NCBI GenBank assembly: GCA_049724395.1
Contig: JAUGWO010000068.1
Coordinates: 54,472 to 118,471 of the forward strand
DNA length: 64,000 bases
Direction of reading: 5' to 3'
Source of the DNA: Spongospora subterranea f. sp. subterranea
Taxonomy: Eukaryota > Endomyxa: Phytomyxea > Phytomyxea > Plasmodiophorida
Shown here: piece by piece, positions 22,524-34,215 of the stretch
Numbering within the stretch: position 1 is the stretch's first letter
Layout of the letters: each line of letters opens with the position of its first letter
Made by a program: the position numbers and the translations under genes
Notes under the pieces: generated by a model
What the model was told of the DNA's origin: nothing
Seen by the model: only the letters and a program-made list of their open reading frames with translations
Database searches by the model: none

Positions 22524-25500
22524 TCATGTAGCACATCGAGACAGCCGAGGCGAAGAAGTTCCCGATCGGATTGCACCAGCATGATCGGCCAGATCAGCAT
22601 TTGGTACTTGCATCAAGCGGGTCAGGAGACTCAAGAAAACTAGCCGATAACCAACCACTTGCCAAGAGACGCTAACGAATGGGATCAGAGCCTCGTTTAG
22701 CAACAGGCCCTTATAAATCAATGCCATCCTAAAAGAAAATAAGAACGATTCGTGAATCCAGCATAAGAGGCGTCAACATATTTTGGAAACCGAACAAAAC
22801 AAATTGACCACTCACGCTCCCTCTGACTTCGCTATAGGCTCATGAATATATCGATCCAATTCTGCAGTCATCATCAACGCCAATCGCGGCAAAATTTGAT
22901 ATTCCACAGCGGCGCCAGCCTCCATCGAAGCAATCGGGTCAAGGGATACAGCCGTAATACCTCTGTTTCCAAAAGATCCAACAATATGACCAATAAGGTC
23001 CACGGCTGCCATACGAACACCAAATGACTAAGCGAAAAAAAGAATCAACAGAATAACGAGTCATTGCTGTCCGGGTCAGAAATCAGAATTGATCAACATA
23101 TTCCATAACAGCGCAAAAAAAACCATTCATAAGACATGAAAATCTGACAAGAGAAAACGTAAACAGAATTTTGTATATTGCAAAGTCACCTGCTCTTTGG
23201 TATCGATACCATGGCCGACATAAGTGAAGCACAGTTGAATGTAATGCATCAGAGCGGGAAAGTCGGAATTCCCACCATTGCCATAGTCAACTAGCGCCTG
23301 AAGATCGTTTGCCGAATGCATCAAAACGGTCAATAATCGCAACAGCAGCGAGCGGCAAAGACCGCTGGTTTCCGGATTGAATAATTGACGAGGGATTGCG
23401 CCAGAAGTCAGCAGAACTCCAAAGCTGTAATTTCAGATATCAACAACAGGTTCTATCAAATTTGATAAAAAACGGGAATCTTGAACGATATCTGAAAACT
23501 GGGAACATCGAAAGGTGAAATGTCTAATAATACCGGCGAATTTGAGCAGAGTCGCATTGCTGCGCAAGTGTTAAGATTATTAGCAGCGTATACTGATCCA
23601 CGTCTTGTAATGAGGAGCGATGATCCATAAGATTGAACAGTGCATCAACAAGCTCTGGACAGTGCACAATGGAACTTGAGAATGTATTCGTCTCTTGTTG
23701 CGTACTGTAGCTAATCCACGAATAAAAATGAAATCAAAAAGGGCCTTATCACAGCAAGGTTCATAAGGCATCTACAATTCGAACATACTTCGTGAAATTT
23801 GAAGATTGCTCAACGTGGTCACGGAAAGACGAAGGAACGACCAGACAGGATCCGGGTTTTGTCCAAAAAGGGTTCGCAACAACCGGTAACGTATCCATTA
23901 TACGCGACATTATGACATGCCTGGGATTCGCTACAGGAGACTTTTCACCGAGCAAGGCAGAACGACACAAACCGCTCGATGTTACAAGCGTATGCAACAG
24001 TTTTAGCGCAGGTAGCAATCTGTTCAATATTATGGGCAGCATCCCAGCCAATCAAGTGCAGACTTACATTGGGGCTTTCCCTGAAACAATAACACGATTC
24101 AAAACAGGTAACGCACAGTAGGATGGGTAGCTATCATTAAGCAAAAGCGACAACGTCGATTCAGCGTCGCCTTCGTCATTTGGCCCAATGAGATCACACC
24201 AATCGGGAGAGCGAATTAGGTCAACTAATCCGTCTTCTAACGCGGTCGACCTAGAGAATATATTAGGCCCGTTCAAAAAACGCTTGAAAGCATTTAATCT
24301 GCCTACAGTATTTTGGAGGAAATTGAATACGATTCAAGATGAACTTGGTTTCGCAGTGGTTGTTTGATAGCAGGTGTGGCTCCGTAGTGATTCATGATCG
24401 ATGCTGTCGCAGACAATCATATACGTACAGTAAAAAAAACAAGCAATAGCCTGGAATTTACCTGGAATTCTCGAGCCGGCATTGGAACACTTGGGACACG
24501 CATCAGGAGAAGTTAGTAGCGCTTTAGGACTAAACCACGCAACATTAATCGTTTCGCTTACAGCTCAGGTACAAATGGCAATACGTGGTATTCTGAGATT
24601 CGCAAACTACCGCCAGTTGACGTTTCAAAACCTGAGCAGCTTGACGCTCTGCAGACAGCGCCTGGGCAACATGCTAGTGTCATATCAAAAAAACAACAAC
24701 GTGATTTTTTTTACACGAGTCAGGCTTTCATTGCTCCGGCCAATCTCTTCCAGTTCCCGCTCCTGAATGAAAAATTCATTAATGTCACATTGAATTGAGC
24801 TAGCAAACTGCTCAAGCCAACAATTGCCTCCCGCTCCACATTTAGACTATCGATTTGTGCGCGCATGCGTTCGTGCTGCGCGCGGTGCGCCTCAGATGCT
24901 TGAGCTAACCGTAAGGACGTCTCTGTTCGCAGCTGATGAAACTGAAGAAGCAAAAAAAATGGATTGAAGCAAACAATTTGAATTGAATACCCCTTGTATA
25001 GATCTTATGTCTTAAAACTAAGCAAAAAACTATGTTTTCGAATTAAGCAAAACATCACACTGAAACTATTTTTGGTTCTGTTGATGATATATCGCAAAAG
25101 GAATTGACAATCATGAAAAGCCTGAGGGTTTACCTGTGACTCAGTAGCATTTAGTTTTGAACGTAGCATAGTTAAGGCGCCAGACTAAAAAAAATCAAAT
25201 TGACTGCAGATTGTTGAAGTAAAACGCACCTTTTCGGCAATTTGCCCCTGTAACTTCTTTTGCTGTAAGCGCAACTGAGCGCGGTCGTGACTACACGATA
25301 TGAGTGACGATCGCAGCCGTTTTACTTCGTCCTCATTATTTTGGCAAACTGGAACTCCTATACCAAGCTGAACGACATCGGACAATCGTCGTAAAGAGTA
25401 TATGAACGTAAAAACTTGAAGAACGGTGTGTAATGGTAAACTGGTACCGTTACTTATTGCAGAACTGGAAAAACGTTGGGTATCAGCGAGGCTTCCGGGT

Positions 25501-26302
25501 GTCTGAAAGGCTGTTGCGGGACGGACAGGATCACACACTGGCGTCTGCGGAACGACAAACGGCGCTGTGTTTGAGACAGGAAATGCAGCAGACTGGGCCT
25601 ACACAACGTTGTGAGTAAAAAAAGTGTCTGAAGAAAAAATGGTATCGGACATCGGAAAGATAGGGCGAAGGATGAGGTTGTGCCTTCGAAGAATGAAATT
25701 GCTTAGAAAAGATCCTCATAAAACGATACCGTGCGATTGAAAGAAGCAGCAGCGTACCTGTAGGCTGGCATTACCACCTCTGGATGACTGGCCCGATTGA
25801 ACAGGACCAGACGCCTGAAGAAACCGATATAAATACATATTGCGAGGAAAACAATGCAGAAACAAAGATCTGTAGTTAACCGAGATAACCGCGATCAAGA
25901 ACGAATAGGAGTCCTGGGTGAAATGGAACAGACAGTAAGATGAAATTTCAAAATTTGAAAGCAACGACTTTCGCTGCCATCAGAGGTAAAAGCGACCAAA
26001 CTGACCGGTGGAGCAGCATATTCAAGTGGAGGAAGTCCCGAAGTTTTCAGAGCGGCGTCTGTAAGTGCCATGATGCGATCCAAGTCGGATGAAGAAAAAT
26101 CATCTCCGAATTCGGCATCGAAACGCGATGGCGTGTCGTAGGTGACCGGGCCGCCCGCCGCCGCTCCCGCGTGCAACTCGCGCCCGATCAGGGAATCGGG
26201 ATAAGGGCAATGTCGCTTGACATCATCCGGACCAGGGGGCTGATCCCGATGACGTTTCGCCCACTGTTGCTGAGCAGGTCCCGACGCTGAACTGTTATGC
26301 AT
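22524..26302 (-). CDS. ATRIP-like DNA-damage checkpoint protein (probable), many exons
   Basis: ATRIP brings the ATR kinase to RPA-coated DNA. The start (ATG 26302) is followed by a basic/Pro-rich segment and FSSSDLDRIMALTDAAL, which resembles the acidic RPA-binding motif of ATRIP (F..DDLEELD..ASQAL). A coiled coil of several exons follows (NEDEVKRLRSSL, LQQKKLQGQIAEK, FHQLRTETSLRLAQASEAH, ERELEEIGRSNESLTR), then helical-repeat exons to the C terminus (GLVDLIRSPDWCDLI, CPELVDALFNLMDH, SLLLRLLTVLMHSANDLQAL, ALIYKGLLLNEALIPF). Exons with matching phases: 26302-26006, 25814-25758, 25598-25454, 25348-25230, 25184-25134, 24941-24822, 24762-24715, 24661 to about 24550. Later exons are seen but their borders are not fixed. 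The order (acidic motif, coiled coil, helical repeats) fits ATRIP. Sequence identity is low, so other coiled-coil/ARM proteins remain possible. Confidence 0.55.
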
Positions 26303-27112
26303 TACGTTCGCATGGTGGATTCGTTTCACATGCACGAACAGCAGAGTAACAGCAGCAACGTCAATCGAGGCAGTCTTTGATAGGCTGCGCAACAGTCACG
26401 GTGAACTCGACCAACTTTTCTCAACACGACGAGCAAGTCAATCGATGTGGTTTCCCTTGATTGCTGCTCCTGAAGCCAAATCTCAATCACGCCTTGTTGA
26501 TTATATTTGAAAATTCGTGCCTCGCCAGGTGACAGCGCTTTTTATTTAGGAAACGGGCAATCACCGATTCTGTCCGGAGATCCCAAAACCTTGGTACTAT
26601 CCACTGGACGTCGTCGGCTTTCGCCATGGGTGTGCTGCTTTCAGCTTGGAATTTCATATGAGATATAAATCCGGGGAATGGATAGAATCAAATGTGTGAA
26701 AATTTCGTGGACATGTACAATACCAAAAGGAAAGCAAAGCAACACCGGCATTTTGCGTAGACCGTAATATAGAAAATGGAAATTGTGGAGAAGAATCCGT
26801 TTTGTTCTATATTCTTCCAGGTGACGCTATGTTAACTGCTCCATCTTTTCAACGAGAGCATGGTGACGCTAACGTCAGAAAACCAGTTTTCGGTAATCGC
26901 TCCCGCGAGGACCTGTCCACTCCTTCGTTGTGTTCGTTGATTGTAAAGATGCTAGCAGAGCCGACCCTTATGCTAGCAGGATAAATCATTCTTCTCATTG
27001 TTTCATGCTCGCGTTCATCTCATCATTTCACACGCACTCTCGACAGGTTTGCTAAAGTCATATGCGAACGTGATTCTTTGCTCCTGTTACTGTAATACAC
27101 ACTAATTACGAT
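26303..27112. other. No gene supported
   Basis: Upstream of the leftward ATRIP-like gene and left of a mariner copy. No convincing coding pattern. The part next to 26.3-26.5 kb probably holds that gene's promoter. Confidence 0.3.
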
Positions 27113-28137
27113 GAACGGTGTAGCAAAATCAAAGAGGTGCCGTTGCGTCAGCGAATGACTTTAAGATCCCTCGAACATGCATGCAATGTTCCAGCGAAAA
27201 CCCTTCACCGTTTCATGAAGAAGGTGGATTAAAACGGATATCCAGTACGATAAAGCCTACCTTGACAGCTGCCAACAAGAAGCAACGTCTGGAATTCGCT
27301 TTGTCCATGTTAGAAGGCGACTCTGACCTTTTCAGTCCAATGTTGGATACGGTGCACGTGGACGAGAAATGGTTCTATCTCACAAAAATCAAAAAGAACT
27401 TCTACCTTCTTCCTGACGAAGAGGGTCCTGAACGGTTTTGCCAAAGCAAGCGTTTCATCACCAAGGTGATGTTTCTTGCAGCTGTAGCTCGACCGCGTTA
27501 CGATCCTCACCGTAAAACGATGTTTGATGGTAAAATTGGACTTTGGCCGTTTGTTACAAGTGAACCTGCCAAGCGTAGTTCCAAGCATCGCACCCGAGGT
27601 ACGCTTGTCACGAAAGCTGTCGAAGTGAACCGAATGCAGTACGTGAAAATGATCCTTGACAACGTGATTCCAGCCATCAAGCAGAAGTGGCCACTTGGCA
27701 GCCAGTCGATGCATATAAAAATCCAGCAAAACAACGCTAGACCACATGCTAGTGTTCTTCAGCAGGAAATTTTGGATGCAGGCCATTCGGAAGGCTGGAA
27801 TATCGATTTGGTTTGTCAACCACCCAATAGTCCAGAGTTTAATGTCCTTGATCTGGGCTACTTCAACTCCATCCAATCACTACAACACCAAAGCGCCCCG
27901 AAGAATATTGACGATCTTGTCGAGGCAGTTCATCAATCTTTCGACGCTCTCACAACCGAGAAGCTCGACAATGTTTTTCTGTCATTGCAGAAAGCAATGG
28001 AGTCGGCAATGAAAGCACAGGGCGGGAATAATTACCTGCTTGCTCATATGGGCAAAGCTCAGCTGCGACGTAATGGAGCATTGCCTCTTTTAATCCACTG
28101 CGATCCAGAGGCAATAGCTGTAGCTAAGCGTTAGCTT
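27113..28137 (+). pseudogene. Tc1/mariner transposase, inactivated
   Basis: Long, nearly complete transposase of the mariner type common in oomycetes and plants. An N-terminal helix-turn-helix remnant (MTLRSLEHACNVPAKTLHRF, from about 27150) is out of frame with the main ORF (ATG 27181), so a frameshift lies near 27225. The main frame has DEKWFYL (first catalytic Asp), IQQNNARPHAS and NSPEFNVLDLGYFNSIQSLQ. In relatives, and in the 16.0-kb fragment here, the second motif is QQDNA. Here it is QQNNA, so the second catalytic Asp is Asn. The C terminus ends with the family's GGNNYLL...MGKAQLRRNGALP block. Both the frameshift and the D-to-N change predict no activity. Confidence 0.88.
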
Positions 28138-28237
28138 TGCCCATATGAGCGAGCTTGTAATTATTCCTGCCCTCAACTTTCATTGCCGACTCCATTACCC
28201 AGATCAACGACATTGAAGTCTGGACTATTGGGTGGAT
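27998..28237. repeat. Inverted partial duplication at the mariner 3' end
   Basis: About 28132-28195 is the reverse complement of 27998-28058 (end of the transposase gene). Directly after it, about 28196-28237 is the reverse complement of about 27818-27859, an earlier non-adjacent piece of the same gene. The spacer between the first pair is about 74 bp. Two separate inverted patches abutting each other indicate template switching rather than simple inversion. Confidence 0.85.
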
Positions 28238-28345
28238 GACAACTGGTTAGTAAACACTTTAGAACAATCCGAACACTTTAGAACTATCCGGGACAATCAT
28301 TTTGACACAAAATTGCGTGGACTATCGGACAATCATTTTGACACA

Positions 28346-29339
28346 AGATCTTTGTTTGATGAGATCACTAATGATGATGATTATTTTCGCTCGACGAGCT
28401 CGCAAGAGATTACTCATCATGAAGCTTCTTAGGCTGCGCGCCTCGGTGCGAACTAGAAATACCCTGGTTACAAGTTCTCTAATTGAACCAGAAAACTCTC
28501 CTTGGCACACGTTATATGCCGATGAACACGATGGAAGCTTCATTTCAGTCGTTTCACTGGACCGGCCGACATTCGATTATCATCTTGGTGCCTACAAGAA
28601 ACATTACGTAATCAAGACCGGTCCCGGCAGACGTGGTAGACCTCCGAAATTTTTTGGAATATGATGATGAAGTTATCAGGCGTAGGCAAGGCGATATGAA
28701 ATAGCTTAAAAATCGGCAGGTTCCATGATTCAAATTTTATTTGTTACTCAAATCGTCTGCATTTAAAAACTTTATCATGATTAGTTTCATGAATATCTGC
28801 TCTTCGCTCCTCTTCTAGCCTTTCATCTCTGGCCTGCCGAGACGAGACAGGGACGCAAGAGAGGCAAAAGTTGAAGCAGATCGGCAGGCCAGAGATGAAA
28901 GGCTAGAAGAGGAGCGAAGAGCAGATAGAAACGAAAACTAATCATGATGAAGTTTTCAAATGCAACGATTTGAGTAACAAATAAAATTTGAATCATGGAA
29001 CCTGCCGAAGCTATTTCATAACGCCTGATAAATTTTATCAGATATTCCAAAGAATTTCGGAGGTCTACCACGTCTGCCGGGACCGGTCTTGATTACGTAG
29101 TGTTTCTTGAAGGCACCAAGAAGATAATCGAATGTCGGCCGGTCCAGTGAAACGACTGAAATGAAGCTTCCATCGTGTTCATCGGCATATAATGTGTGCC
29201 AAGGAAGTTTTCTGGTTCAATTAGAGAATTTGTAACCATCTAGTTCGCACCGAGGCGCGCAGCCTAAGAAGCTTCATGATGAGTAATCTCTTGCGAGCTC
29301 GTGAAATAAAATCATTTGATCTCATCAAACAAAGATCTT
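28346..29339. repeat. Large near-perfect hairpin containing a Harbinger-like fragment
   Basis: Arms of about 460-500 bp (28346-28842 and 28883-29339) are reverse complements with scattered differences and small indels; the spacer is about 40 bp. The right arm runs directly into the 35-bp minisatellite. Confidence 0.93.
28410..28664 (+). pseudogene. PIF/Harbinger-like transposase N-terminal fragment
   Basis: The frame reads ENSPWHTLYADEHDGSFISV, then LDR.TFDYHL and GRRGRPPKFFG before a stop. This matches the N-terminal segment before the DDE_4 nuclease of Harbinger-type transposases (SPW..LY..g...f......r..F..ll...GR.GRP). No catalytic core follows. The same segment is repeated in inverse in the right arm of the surrounding hairpin (about 29050-29250). 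Confidence 0.55.
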
Positions 29340-29367
29340 ATCCAAAGAATTTGGTCTAACTGAAATC

Positions 29368-31856
29368 AGGCCTACTCTGCGACCTTGACGAGTTAGGCCT
29401 ACTCAAACCTTACGCAAATAGTGAAATTAGGCCTACTTTGAAGCCTACTCAAACCTGAAATTAGGCCTACTCAAACCTTGCAAATCCTTTTAGGTGTCTA
29501 TTACCAAACCTTGACGCAAATCCTGAAATTAGGCCTACTCAAACCTTGAAAATCCTGAAATCAGGCCTACTCAAACCTTGACGCAAATCCTGAAATTAGG
29601 CCTACTCAAACCTTGACGCAAATCCTGAAATTAGGCCTACTCAAACCTTGACGCAAATCCTGAAATTAGGCCTACTCAAACCTTGACGCAAATCCTGAAA
29701 TTAGGCCTACTCAAACCTTGACGCAAATCCTGAAATCAGGCCTACTCAAACCTTGACGCAAATCCTGAAATTAGGCCTACTCAAACCTTGACGCAAATCC
29801 TGAAATTAGGCCTACTCAAACCTTGACGCAAATCCTGAAATTAGGCCTACTCAAACCTTGACGCAAATCCTGAAATTAGGCCTACTCAAACCTTGACGCA
29901 AATCCTGAAATCAGGCCTACTCAAACCTTGACGCAAATCCTGAAATTAGGCCTACTCAAACCTTGACGCAAATCCTGAAATTAGGCCTACTCAAACCTTG
30001 ACGCAAATCCTGAAATTAGGCCTACTCAAACCTTGACGCAAATCCTGAAATTAGGCCTACTCGCAAACCAAACCTTGACGCAAATCCTGAAATTAGGCCT
30101 ACTCAAACCTTGACGCAAATCCTGAAATTAGGCCTACTCAAACCTTGACGCAAATCCTGAAATTAGGCCTACTCAAACCTTGACGCAAATCCTGAAATTA
30201 GGCCTACTCAAACCTTGACGCAAATCCTGAAATTAGGCCTACTCAAACCTTGACGCAAATCCTGAAATTAGGCCTACTCAAACCTTGACGCAAATCCTGA
30301 AATTAGGCCTACTCAAACCTTGACGCAAATCCTGAAATTAGGCCTACTCAAACCTTGACGCAAATCCTGAAATTAGGCCTACTCAAACCTTGACGCAAAT
30401 CCTAAATTAGGCCTACTCAAACCTTGACGCAAATCCTGAAATTAGGCCTACTCAAACCTTGACGCAAATCCTGAAATTGAGGCCTACTCAAACCTTGACG
30501 CAAATCCTGAAATTAGGCCTACTCAAACCTTGACGCAAATCCTGAAATTAGGCCTACTCAAACCTTGACGCAAATCCTGAAATTAGGCCTACTCAAACCT
30601 TGACGCAAATCCTGAAATTAGGCCTACTCAAACCTTGACGCAAATCCTGAAATTAGGCCTACTCAAACCTTGACGCAAATCCTGAAATTAGGCCTACTCA
30701 AACCTTGACGCAAATCCTGAAATTAGGCCTACTCAAACCTTGACGCAAATCCTGAAATTAGGCCTACTCAAACCTTGACGCAAATCCTGAAATTAGGCCT
30801 ACTCAAACCTTGACGCAAATCCTGAAATTAGGCCTACTCAAACCTTGACGCAAATCCTGAAATTAGGCCTACTCAAACCTTGACGCAAATCCTGAAATTA
30901 GGCCTACTCAAACCTTGACGCAAATCCAAAGGCCTACTCAAACCTTGACGCAAATCCTGAAATTAGGCCTACTCAAACCTTGACGCAAATCCTGAAATTA
31001 GGCCTACTCAAACCTTGACGCAAATCCTGAAATTAGGCCTACTCAAACCTTGACGCAAATCCTGAAATTAGGCCTACTCAAACCTTGACGCAAATCCTGA
31101 AATTAGGCCTACTCAAACCTTGACGCAAATCCTGAAATTAGGCCTACTCAAACCTTGACGCAAATCCTGAAATCAGGCCTACTCAAACCTTGACGCAAAT
31201 CCTGAAATTAGGCCTACTCAAACCTTGACGCAAATCCTGAAATTAGGCCTACTCAAACCTTGACGCAAATCCTGAAATTAGGCCTACTCAAACCTTGACG
31301 CAAATCCTGAAATTAGGCCTACTCAAACCTTGACGCAAATCCTGAAATTAGGCCTACTCAAACCTTGATCCTGAAAAGGCCTACTTGACGCAAATCCTGA
31401 AATTAGGCCTACTCAAACCTTGACGCAAATCCTGAAATTAGGCCTACTCAAACCTTGACGCAAATCCTGAAATTAGGCCTACTCAAACCTTGACGCAAAT
31501 CCTGAAATTAGGCCTACTCAAACCTTGACGCAAATCCTGAAATTAGGCCTACTCAAACCTTGACGCAAATCCTGAAAATTAGGCCTACTCAAACCTTGAC
31601 GCAAATCCTGAAATTAGGCCTACTCAAACCTTGACGCAAATCCTGCAAATTAGGCCTACTCAAACCTTGACGCAAATCCTGAAATCAGGCCTACTCAAAC
31701 CTTGACGCAAATCCTGAAATTAGGCCTACTCAAACCTTGACGCAAATCCTGAAATTAGGCCTACTCAAACCTTGACGCAAATCCTGAAATTAGGCCTACT
31801 CAAACCTTGACGCAAATCCTGAAATTAGGCCTACTCAAACCTTGACGCAAATCCAG
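29368..31856. repeat. 35-bp minisatellite, about 70 copies
   Basis: A 35-bp unit containing AAACCTTGACGCAAATCCTG followed by AAATTAGGCCTACTC is repeated head to tail for about 2.5 kb. Variants include AAATCAGG for AAATTAGG, and a few truncated or slipped units (near 29480, 30060, 30920 and 31370). Each unit carries an AGGCCT (StuI) palindrome. The array starts with irregular shorter units next to the Harbinger hairpin. It has no long open frame. Confidence 0.98.
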
Positions 31857-31990
31857 GCAGTTGCGGTAATCACGGCAGTTTGCGTAAAACTGGTCTTTGG
31901 TGGAAAATATACTATTGGGATTTATTTTCAAAAAGACTCCATTGAGGAGTCATCACGGCCTTCCTCGCGAACCGTAAGAGCAAAGAACAA

Positions 31991-32400
31991 ATGGCTGCTA
32001 ATAAGCAAGGTTTGATGAACGATCCTCACGAAGTTACTCTGGAGGCTATTCTTTTAGAGCATGACATGCAACCAGAAAAATTCACTGGCAAGCGTGTGAA
32101 AGAACTCAATGGAATTTTCAACAACATAGATAGTAATTACCAAGGAGGGAAGATTCGTTCTTTACGTGCTAGAATACTTTTAGCGAATGATTAATAGCCT
32201 GACACGCTCATGTTAAGGACCTAAACGGAATCTTCAATAATATCGGCTCGAACTATCTGGGAGGAAAAATCCGCTCTATGCAGAATAGAATCCCAAGGTA
32301 AAATTCGTTTGAAGACAGCAAAACAGCAATTCACTTGGTTGACAGGCCCGTCAAATGAAGAACCACCGGACAATAACGTTGCTGTATCGGGAAAACGTTG
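31991..32400 (+). CDS. Small hypothetical ORF with a decayed tandem copy of its C-terminal motif
   Basis: ATG 31991 to TAA 32194 encodes 67 residues ending VKELNGIFNNIDSNYQGGKI then RSLRARIL. Immediately after the stop, at about 32212-32295, the sequence again encodes VKDLNGIFNNIGSNYLGGKI then RSMQNRI, and the frame runs on into KIRLKTAKQQFTWLTG. The repeated unit shows that this was a protein-coding module duplicated in tandem, or two exons of one gene. I do not recognise the family. Confidence 0.4.
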
Positions 32401-32679
32401 TCCGGAAATCAAGGAATCCGGTTGTGTACCAAAGAACTCCACAGGCGCATCCATTTTTCACTAAAAACTGCTCTTATTTCAAAGGCAGTTTTTTCTGATT
32501 TCATATTACATCGGTCAGTGGAATACATTTGCCGTGAAAGCCTGATATCCAAGATCCTGGTCATCGTGACACTTTCGGGTCGTATTGACATGAAATCTCG
32601 AGGATCAGGGGACGGATTGGAGTTGGTTATTACCATCACCGATAAGTTCGGAGATGCAGCACCTTTTATCCATCCTGCT

Positions 32680-33062
32680 TTAAAGTCAAACTTTCGTGCG
32701 GCTTTAAGGTGTTTCCGTTGTATTGCGGTTAACTCCACCGTGGACAGGTCGATTCGAGTTGCAAATTATGTCGTCTGACTTCCTCTAAACGCTTGAAAAC
32801 ACGCGCCCGTGCCCAACAGATTTGTCCCGTTAAAAAAACAAAAAGCTGGTGACCAAGATCCACTGTCCTGAACAAACACGTCGCGTTCATGTAGCGCATT
32901 GGATGCATACGTGCAGCCGATGCGTTTATCATGTTCTACAATGCTGTACCCGTTGTACATGCCCGCGCGCGTGTTTTCAAAAACTCGATTCGACCTGTCC
33001 AGCGGTGGAGTTAACCGCAACTCAACACAAACATCTGAAGGCCGCACGAAAGTTGATAATTC
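32680..33062. repeat. Imperfect inverted repeat, about 80-100-bp arms
   Basis: Arms about 32680-32812 and 32955-33062 share, in inverse, GTGGAGTTAACCGCAA, GACAGGTCGATTCGAG and AAAACACGCGCCCG-type blocks, with a spacer of about 150 bp. Each arm encodes a short frame beginning ELTA(I/T)Q.KHLKAARK. Function unknown. Confidence 0.7.
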
Positions 33063-33389
33063 GCGCGTTGCCATGCGGCACACATCAGAATGACCCCTCC
33101 CTTGAGACACTTGTAGAAGAAATTACCGATTTATTGTTATCCGGAGGGGACGGTCTACGTGGTCCAAACCCGGAAGCAACTGATGTATGTGGACATTTTA
33201 GGGTTTTACACTTTCCCCTAATTTGATTATGATAGGACGCACGAATCTTCGCAACCAGTTCCCTGGATTTGCCACCGACGACGTGGACCGCATCCACTTT
33301 CAAGCGGGAGCTTTTAACATTTCATCCCGACAAATGGGAACACATCCCTCACTGGAAACTGCAACCTAGTTCCGTTTCAGATTGCATTG

Positions 33390-33827
33390 ATGCACACCAT
33401 GCCGACCTGTTCAGTGCTCTATTTTTGCATTTATTCGGAGCGCGAAAGGCACTTGACGTACATCTATACTGCGGCCAACAACATACGAGACTGGTATCAA
33501 ACCATCAGACGAACGACGACCTCTCGCGCCTCGTGTCGCGTGGCCGTTTATATATGCGAACGCGCAGACGAGGGAAACTGCCAAAAGGACGGCTTTCGTA
33601 CATGTCTTCAAAAACTATCTACCTACTACATCCGAACACCGGTGTCGGAGCACCCTGATTACGTCCAAGAATCGACGATTATTCGTCGATTCGAGTCGAA
33701 ATATGGATTACTCAGCGTAATCGTACGATCGAACGCTGCCGCAAACGACAACGCTCCCGACAACGCTTCCCACGACGCTCCCGAAACCGTTTCCAACGAC
33801 GCCGAACCACGCTTCGCATACGAATAA
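33390..33827 (+). CDS. Hypothetical protein
   Basis: The frame from ATG 33390 encodes about 145 residues. The middle has several Cys residues (CRVAVYICERADEGNCQKDG, then CLQKL), followed by YVQESTIIRRFESKYGLLSV and a tail rich in Asn, Asp and Ala. The tail looks biased rather than folded. No family is recognised and the 5' end may belong to a longer spliced frame from about 33230 (TDDVDRIHFQAGAF). Weak support. Confidence 0.3.
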   Translation: MHTMPTCSVLYFCIYSERERHLTYIYTAANNIRDWYQTIRRTTTSRASCRVAVYICERADEGNCQKDGFRTCLQKLSTYYIRTPVSEHPDYVQESTIIRRFESKYGLLSVIVRSNAAANDNAPDNASHDAPETVSNDAEPRFAYE

Positions 33828-33900
33828 ACAAACAACAGCACTCCAACCACTCCAAATTGCTTTGTTGTGCAAAAATATAATCGTGCAACGTTCAAAACCA

Positions 33901-34215
33901 ATACTCCCTCCGTCCCATAAAAGCCTATCGAAACGGACTTAATTCTTGTCCCATAAAACCTATCGAAAATTTATTTTATAGGTTCGTCACACAGTCAATA
34001 ATTAATTTTTGGGCTTGGGTAACGACTTCGACTGGGCAATTCAACGAAGTCGGAAGTGCATTAGATCTGATTAGCTTCGCCTTCCCCATGTTTGGTATCC
34101 TGTAATTATTGCCTCCGTCGCAAGTCATTACCTCAAGCATGCACCCTTGCAGGGTTAAGAAGACATTGATCAACGCCGTTGATTCAACAGGTTCGCCAAA
34201 AAAAATATCCATCAA
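33901..34215 (-). pseudogene. Mariner C-terminal fragment with terminal inverted repeat
   Basis: The minus frame from 34215 to 33976 encodes VFLTLQGCMLEVM, GGNNYRIPNMGKAKLIRSNA and LPTSLNCPVEVV, collinear with the last 60 residues of the 27.1-kb mariner. Downstream in the element's orientation, at 33901-33925, lies ACTCCCTCCGTCCCATAAAA, the typical end sequence of plant and oomycete mariners, preceded by TA. A second CCCATAAAACCTATCGAAA copy lies at about 33950-33970. The 5' half of the element beyond 34215 is not recognisable. Confidence 0.72.

Noticed and set aside
29368-31856. CRISPR-like array
   Set aside because: The units are contiguous with no unique spacers; this is a minisatellite in a eukaryotic context.
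32398-32778. Two overlapping opposite-strand frames as genes
   Set aside because: They lie within an inverted repeat, lack motifs, and each is matched by its reverse-complement counterpart.
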